From Pomacea canaliculata (taxonomy: Eukaryota > Mollusca > Gastropoda > Architaenioglossa > Ampullariidae): DNA of 64,000 nt. Position numbers and translations under genes: made by a program. The notes below the pieces were generated by a model, which was not told where the DNA came from, ran no database searches, and worked only from the letters and a program-made list of their open reading frames with translations. The DNA lies in the NCBI RefSeq assembly GCF_003073045.1, contig NC_037591.1:24337319-24401318 (forward strand). The letters run 5' to 3'. Shown here piece after piece: positions 58,601-64,000 of the stretch (positions within the stretch are counted from its first letter, which is position 1; the number at the start of each line of letters is the position of its first letter).

Positions 58601-61444
58601 TTTCCTACTTTCATCTCAATCTTCTTTCTGCATCAAGTTGCACATACGGCCTCAAGCAGATTCCGCCACTGTCTTTTAAAGATTTCCTTTGGTTGGCTGT
58701 TTTCTTCGGCCGTCTGGAGTCCATCATAGGGCGACTCTGGAGAGGTCGGCTGTCTGCTGGCGGAGCACATGTCCAATTCATCGCGAACGCCTTTGTTGAA
58801 CCTGCGTGGTGATGGACTCGGTTTCAGTTCTTCGGTGGAGTTCTTCGCTGCTGGTGGTATTTGGACAAAAGATGTTAAATATGCGCCTGAGGCATCTGTT
58901 TTGGAAGTCTTCAAGCCTCTTACTGATGGTTTTGGTCATCTTCATTGATTCTGATCCGTAAAGAGGGTGTTGATCACATTTGACTCGAAGATTCTCAGCT
59001 TCATTCTTCTGGCTGATGTTTTTTTGAGCCTTCCATTGTGCTCCTCAGTGAGCGAAGGATAGGCTAGGCTTCACACAGTCTGGCTCGAATCATCCACCTC
59101 CGCATTCCAGGTGTTTTTGACATTTTGCGACCCAAGATAGGGTGAAACTATGTCAACTTCCTCAAGTCTCTTCTCCATTTATTTGATGCTCTGGAATTTG
59201 GCGTTCACTCTCATACTTTTCGTTTATCTTTTGCGCATTTTGCCTGAAGAACTTCAGCCAATTCCAGCCAACCACTGATTCTGAGAAGGGGCATTTGTTT
59301 TTCCTGCATGTCTTGGGCGGGAGGTTGGGGCAGCAGTGCAATGTTTCATCAGCAAAGTCCAACTCTTCCACGCGTTGTGTTGTGCTGTCCCATAGCCATG
59401 GTCTCACCAATCTCCACATATGATCCACTCTCCTCTCACTGTCGTGGAAGTCTCATGACCAGTACATGGCCAGAATGAAGAGGAACGCGACAGAAGCAGC
59501 CACTGCTGTCACCCCAGTACTGGACGTTGAAGGGGAGTTAGCTCCGTGTCACAGACAACCCTGGATTTGAAAATCGCTGTACAGCATTGCAATGACCTGA
59601 ACAAGTTTTGCAGGGACTCCATAATGCCTCAGGGTCTTCCATAAAGACTCTCGGTGAATGCTGTCAAATGCCTTCTCCAGGTCAATGAAATTGATGTACA
59701 GTGGTGTGTTCCACTCGTTGCTCTGCTCCAGAATCTGTCACAGAATGATGATGTGTTCAGAGCAGGATCGCCCAGGAAGAAATCATTGTTGCTGTGGTTG
59801 GAGGTCTTTCTCAAGATTTGCAGTCAGTCTTGACAAAACAATCTTGCTGAAGACCTTGCTGGTGAGGGAAAGAATTGTTATACCCCTCCAATTATTGCAG
59901 TCTCCAAGATCTCTTTTCTTGGGTAACTTGAAGATGAGCCTTGTCTTCCACGCATCAGGGAGCTCTCCTGATTCCCAAACTTGCCTGAAGATTTCAGTCT
60001 GCTTGGGAGCTGTCACATACACATCTGCTTTCAACATCTCTGCTGTTATTCCATCTGTCCCTGGTGCTTTGCCACTCATCATTGTCTTGATTGCTGCTGT
60101 CACTTCTTCCAGGATTGGTGGGTCTGTGCAGATGTCAAGGTCTTGTCTACCTTCTTCCATGTTTCTTCTCTGATCCACTGTCCTTTCTTCTTCTGTTGGA
60201 AGCCCAGTATTTTCTCTCCTGTTTCCTGTAAGACTCGATTGAAGTCATCTAAGGTCATCTCTTGTTGGTCTCCTAGAGCCTGGAACCTGTTCTTTACTTC
60301 CATAATAAAGGCCCGTTTGGTGGCTGGATCTTTCAGTTTGCCGGAGTCCACTCTCTGCTGGCGTGCCTGTTTTCCTCGCGATCGAAGTAGCTTCAGGGAA
60401 ACTGTGGCTATCACAAGAGTCTGGTCACTGGCAAAGTCTGCTCCTCTGTAGGCTCTGACATCTTGAAGTGAGCTCCTCCATTTTCTGTTGATGATGACAT
60501 GGTCTATATGGTTCTTTGTGATCCCATCTGGTGATGTCCACGTTGCCTTGTGGATGTCTTTGTGTTGGAAGAGTTGCCTCCAATCAGTAGTTGTTTTCTT
60601 CACAAAAATCTGCCAGTATCTCTCTCCGTGTCATTGATGGTTCCAATTCCATTCTTGCCCATGACATGCTCCCTGCAGGTGTTGTCACTTCCCACCTTGG
60701 TATTGAGGTCGCCGATGATGAGCAACATATCGTGGGCTCGAACGCTCTCCGAGGCTGCCTGGTGCTTGATCGTAAAAAGCATCCTTGTCTTCTGCCTCGG
60801 AGTCATTTTTTGGTGCATAGCAAGCTAGCACTGTCAGCTTGGTGTACTTTGAATGGAATCTTGCTCTCAAAAGCCTGGGTCCATAAGTCTTCCATTCCAG
60901 CAGTGCCTTTTCAGTTTCCTTGTTGAGGAGTAGAGCTACTCCTTCAGAGTGCTGACTGTTTGATCTTCTCGAGAACAAGATGGTATGTCCTGACGATAGT
61001 CTCCTCTTTCCTGTGCCGGTTCATCTGACCTCACTGACTCCTAGGATGTCCAAGTTGTAGTTGTCAAACTCCTTGACTAGTTGGAGTATATTGCCGGTCT
61101 GGTACAAGGTCTTGACGTTCCAGCACCCTACCCTCAACTTTTGCTTCGGCTTGAGTAAATCTACTGTCGGGGAGCCAGCGCCCTCTCGGGTTTGGCTGTT
61201 GTCCGTCATAAGTCCAGTCACCTGGAGTGTTTCATTACCTTTGCCATCCGAAACGAATATTCTGCTATTGGTTTCTGTAACATCTATTTTTTACATGGTA
61301 GTGTTGTTAACCCTACCACAACCTGATTTCCCTCTAGGTGAGGAGTACACCTTAGTCGACTCTTACGACATGCCTGGCTGAATTGCAGGGACCCTATTCT
61401 TACAATGCTTGCTAGGCAAGCATACCACGGGGTATCACGGGGGG
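58601..61444 (-). mobile_element. RTE-like non-LTR retrotransposon, copy C
   Basis: Flanked by ttttaggtacc (58590-58600) and ttttagttacc (61445-61455). Endonuclease pieces lie at 61221-60100: RVGCWNVKTLYQTGN, the SEVR motif, and GDLNTKVGSD. The SDH box reads SDQ, a changed catalytic histidine. A deletion of about 380 bp removes the linker, relative to copy A. RT pieces (60178-59783; NNWRGITILSLTSKVFS) are well preserved. From about 59600 leftwards the C-terminal half is riddled with small indels. The tail no longer shows clean GATA repeats. Confidence 0.88.
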
Positions 61445-61455
61445 TTTTAGTTACC

Positions 61456-62457
61456 AGGCCTTGATTATAGTCCTGTACACTTTGATCTGTTGGATGGTGA
61501 GGTTGGATGGTGACCGCGCTTTTCCGGGGAAGTTTTTATTATGGGAGCTACTCCTCTCTTGTCTTTTCACCAACCGGGCTACGAGGGGATAATACGCTAA
61601 GATTAGTAGCCTTTCTTAGTGAAAAGTCTACTTACCCATTCCACCGTCACTGGCAGGCAGTGCTCTGGGCCCAACAGGATCCACCAGGTCTCCGAGTGAG
61701 ACTGTCATTCCCTAGACTTGAGGTACTAACTGCACACTGAAATAAAGAAGGAGCTCTGAAGCAAGTAAGCAGTGTTCATTGTAAGAAACCTGATAGCAGG
61801 TGCCAGCATCAGCAGAACCACTGAGGTGAAAAACCTGTCTCGGTAAATGTAAGTTTGCTTTGAATGGGATCAAGAAATTTTTAAATATCGACTTCATTAG
61901 TATGTTTCTCTCCACACAATAAACATGCCAGTATGTATTTTATATCCCAAAATTGAGTGTCAAGGTACAGGGTCACACCAGTACAGTCTTTGCTTTGACC
62001 GGCGCACGGATTTAGACGATTATTTCGTACTGTAGGTCCATATCAAAGTGAAACACCGCAGATTTCTAAAGTCAGTCTTTAAAAAGTTGAGTGAAAGATG
62101 TCATTAAACAACTGTACTTTATAACAGAGGATAGTCATAAATAATGTATGATCGTATATAGCTATTGTAGAGCTTTTTGTAAAATGTTTAACTTGTTGTA
62201 CCCGGCACGTCTTATGCCCTCGCACATAGCACTTCCACGAGCAACCAAACTCACTTTTGCATGCTGCTGTCTTCTACATGTGCTGTAAATAGTTTAAACT
62301 GTTTAACCATATACCTTTTGCTGTAAATAATAAAATTGTTTAATAGTATCTCTTGTCTACTAATTGTCCGTATTTACCAAGATTGATTGTTAAGAGCACG
62401 CAGGCGATTGAAGGAAGCAACATGGCAACCGAGTGCATGATGGCTTCAAATTAACTA
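61456..62457. repeat. Array spacer after LINE C
   Basis: Matches 45106-46030: gggagctactcctctcttgtc (near 61540), catatcaaagtgaaacaccgc (near 62038) and gtactttataacagaggatag (near 62112). It is interrupted at 62458 by a DNA transposon. No gene. Confidence 0.8.
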
Positions 62458-63277
62458 CAGTGGAACCTCGGTTAACGAACTTAATCCGTTCTGGAAAGCT
62501 GTTCGTTATCCGAAATGTTCGTTATCCGAAACAATTTTTTCCATAAGAAATCAAGGAAATAGATTTAATTGGTTCCCAGCCCCTGTTGACTTGCTAATAT
62601 TTGAAAGTTACAGGCTATGTAAGTATTTTTTAATGAGAACAGTTATAATGCAATATAAATGGAGTTAAATAAACATAAAAACATTAACGAAAGCACTTAA
62701 ACATCAGAAAACTTGCTGTTTTGACGGCGTGGTTGGAAGCAGGTGTGGGGAGAAGGGGTGGAATTACTGATTCCCCCTCCATGAGCACACGTGACATTAT
62801 AAAATCGGGGGAGACTTCCATTTTCTGTAGCTTTCAGGTTAAAGGAAAAAACTTGTCCAGTGTCTGCTGCTTCTGCCTTTTTTGTAAAACTCTTCGGTAA
62901 TACGACATCACATATCCGACAGACGCATGCCACCTTCATACTTTGAAATCATTTCCTTTTTCAATTCAATTGTTGGCCGCTTCCTTGTCATTACCTCACT
63001 ACTATTAATTGCTCTTAATCTTCTTTGGAGCCATGATTGAAGATGATCTTATTAAAATAAAGCACAAAAATCACTAAATAAGAAGGATGCGCACAGATAA
63101 AGAACGACCGATCGTAACTGTGTCTCGAGCGCGAATGATGACATGCTGGTCGGTCATATGTAGTTCAGTTCGTTATCCGAAATTTTGTTCGCTATCCGAG
63201 ACAAATTTTTAACGAAATTTTTGTTCGTTAACCGAAACATTCGCTATCCGAGGCGTTCGCTAACCGAAGTTCCACTG
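62458..63277 (-). mobile_element. Tigger/pogo-like DNA transposon, 820 bp, non-autonomous
   Basis: Terminal inverted repeats start CAGTGGAACCTCGGTTAACG and end with the complement (..GAAGTTCCACTG), with TA on both sides (62456-62457 and 63278-63279). Extra inverted ttcgttatccgaa/ttcgctatccga copies lie inside each end. The homologous spacer near 46035 (ttaacttgtcaagaag) lacks it. It carries remains of a transposase N-terminus on the minus strand. No DDE domain. Confidence 0.88.
62908..62991 (-). pseudogene. Tigger transposase N-terminal HTH fragment
   Basis: A 27-codon frame (MTRKRPTIELKKEMISKYEG then GMRLSDM, stop) matches the first CENP-B-type helix-turn-helix of Tigger transposases. A further Met-led piece (MAPKKIKSN) just upstream on the same strand (63034) fits the usual protein start. 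It is interrupted by stops and lies inside the transposon at 62458-63277. Confidence 0.7.
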
Positions 63278-63441
63278 TATAGTCAAGAAGTTTAAAAATT
63301 AAGGGCAAGGCACACACATGATGTCTGTCATTTTTTTCACAATCACTGATGTACTACTCTCTTAAATGCAGCATGCCATTTTTCATTTGATTTTACATGA
63401 TTTACAAAAGGAACTGTAATAATAACAATCTTTAATTGCAG
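63278..63441. repeat. Array spacer resumed after the Tigger element
   Basis: Continues the sequence of 46035-46200 (aagggcaaggcacac, ttttcatttgattttaca). It holds the intron upstream of the exon at 63442, ending in the acceptor tttaattgcag. Confidence 0.7.
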
Positions 63442-63815
63442 ATCCCACTAATTATAGCTCTGTTTCAGTTAATGTTACCGGTAAGTTTATTTTCTGTCCC
63501 CTCTATGATTTCATGATGATTACAATCATACATTTTGTGTTTTTAATCTTCTACATGCACGCCATTATTATATTCATTTAAACATTTTCTGTTAATTATA
63601 CAAAAATTGTCAGTAGACTTACATCCATAGTTTAGTTTTGTCATGACTTTAAGAATTAAAAATAATATTTTATTTCAGATACATTATTGAACAGAGTTCT
63701 CAGCAAAATTGATGAGCAGAGTGAAGTACTACAGAATGTGGTTCACAAACTGAATCAGGTCACCCTGCTTCTTCAAAATGAAGGGGAAAGAGGAGCTGAT
63801 GGAGAAGGGGATTAG
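63442..63815 (+). CDS. Partial spliced gene: two exons, best copy of the DUF4806-like relic
   Basis: Exon a (63442-63480, 39 nt) lies between ttaattgcag and GTAAGT. Exon b (63679-63815) follows ttatttcag. Their phases agree (ACCG|AT gives GAT), so the joined frame reads through ..NYSSVSVNVT then D-TLLNRVLSKIDEQSEVLQ and on to ..ERGADGEGD before TAG. The leucine/valine heptads predict a short coiled coil, as in genes where such a segment precedes a DUF4806 domain. In the other two spacers exon a is deleted and exon b carries nonsense codons, so this is the only readable copy. The gene's first exons are not visible. Alternatively the TAG is secondary and the donor at AAAAGTG|GTATGT (63825) continues to further exons off the window. 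Function unknown. Confidence 0.45.
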
Positions 63816-64000
63816 AACAAAAGTGGTATGTTATTTAAATATAATTTGGTAGTAATAGACACCTTTTTTAAATGTTACCATTAGCTTTATCTATTCTCAT
63901 ATATCAGGAAATATATATGTTCTGCTTTACTGTCTTGATAAACCATTTAACAAACAGACAGGATGTAGCATCAGCTTACAGGTTAACTCTCCTGACAAGG
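63816..64000. other. Spacer to the window end
   Basis: Homologous to 46466-46660 (aaaatgttacc..ctttatcta, aaccatttaacaaacagacaggatgtagcatc). If the exon order at 46-47 kb holds, the next relic exon would lie about 0.4 kb beyond the window. Confidence 0.6.

Overview
This is metazoan nuclear DNA. Coding sequence is sparse and split by GT..AG introns, spacers are long and AT-rich, and most of the rest is transposon debris: LTR, RTE-like and L2/Rex-like retroelements, tRNA-derived SINEs and Tigger-type DNA transposons. The expanded TRIM family and the SINE type suggest a lophotrochozoan, probably a gastropod mollusc. That taxonomic call is inference.

The backbone is a head-to-tail array of six minus-strand TRIM-type genes. 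Each has two exons. Exon 1 is exactly 516 nt in the four intact copies and encodes a C3HC4 RING, a B-box 2 and the start of a coiled coil. A phase-0 intron of 232-240 nt follows. Exon 2 encodes the rest of the coiled coil and an NHL/beta-propeller-like C-terminus. Copies 1 (6578-8548), 2 (13931-15990), 4 (25394-27339) and 5 (39667-41605) are intact. Copy 3 (18816-19715) is a truncated, frameshifted pseudogene. Copy 6 (55705-57833) is broken by many small indels, which may be assembly errors. No other intact protein-coding gene was recognised. The plus strand carries relics of a second spliced gene (best preserved at 63442-63815; DUF4806-like exons near 46.3-47.2 kb).

The spacers are also duplicated and record the history. 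Copies 4, 5 and 6 lie in a large repeated unit (about 21.5-33.0, 33.0-48.1 and 48.1 kb to the window end). Each such unit has the same Ty3/gypsy-like LTR element to the left of the TRIM gene, at an ATTAC target, and the same RTE-like LINE to its right, at a TTTTAGTTACC target. The spacers after copies 2 and 3 have empty LINE sites. So each element inserted once, and was then multiplied by tandem segmental duplication. Later private insertions include a SINE inside LINE copy B, a Tigger-like element at 62458-63277 and a 3.9 kb composite block (51708-55565) holding a THAP zinc-finger fragment and retroelement debris.

The left part (1-13 kb) holds older, more diverged pieces of the same kinds of sequence, with a long microsatellite, an L2/Rex-like LINE fragment and two Tigger-like MITEs. 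Its left edge resembles sequence just beyond exon 1 of TRIM copy 1, so another unit probably lies off the left end.
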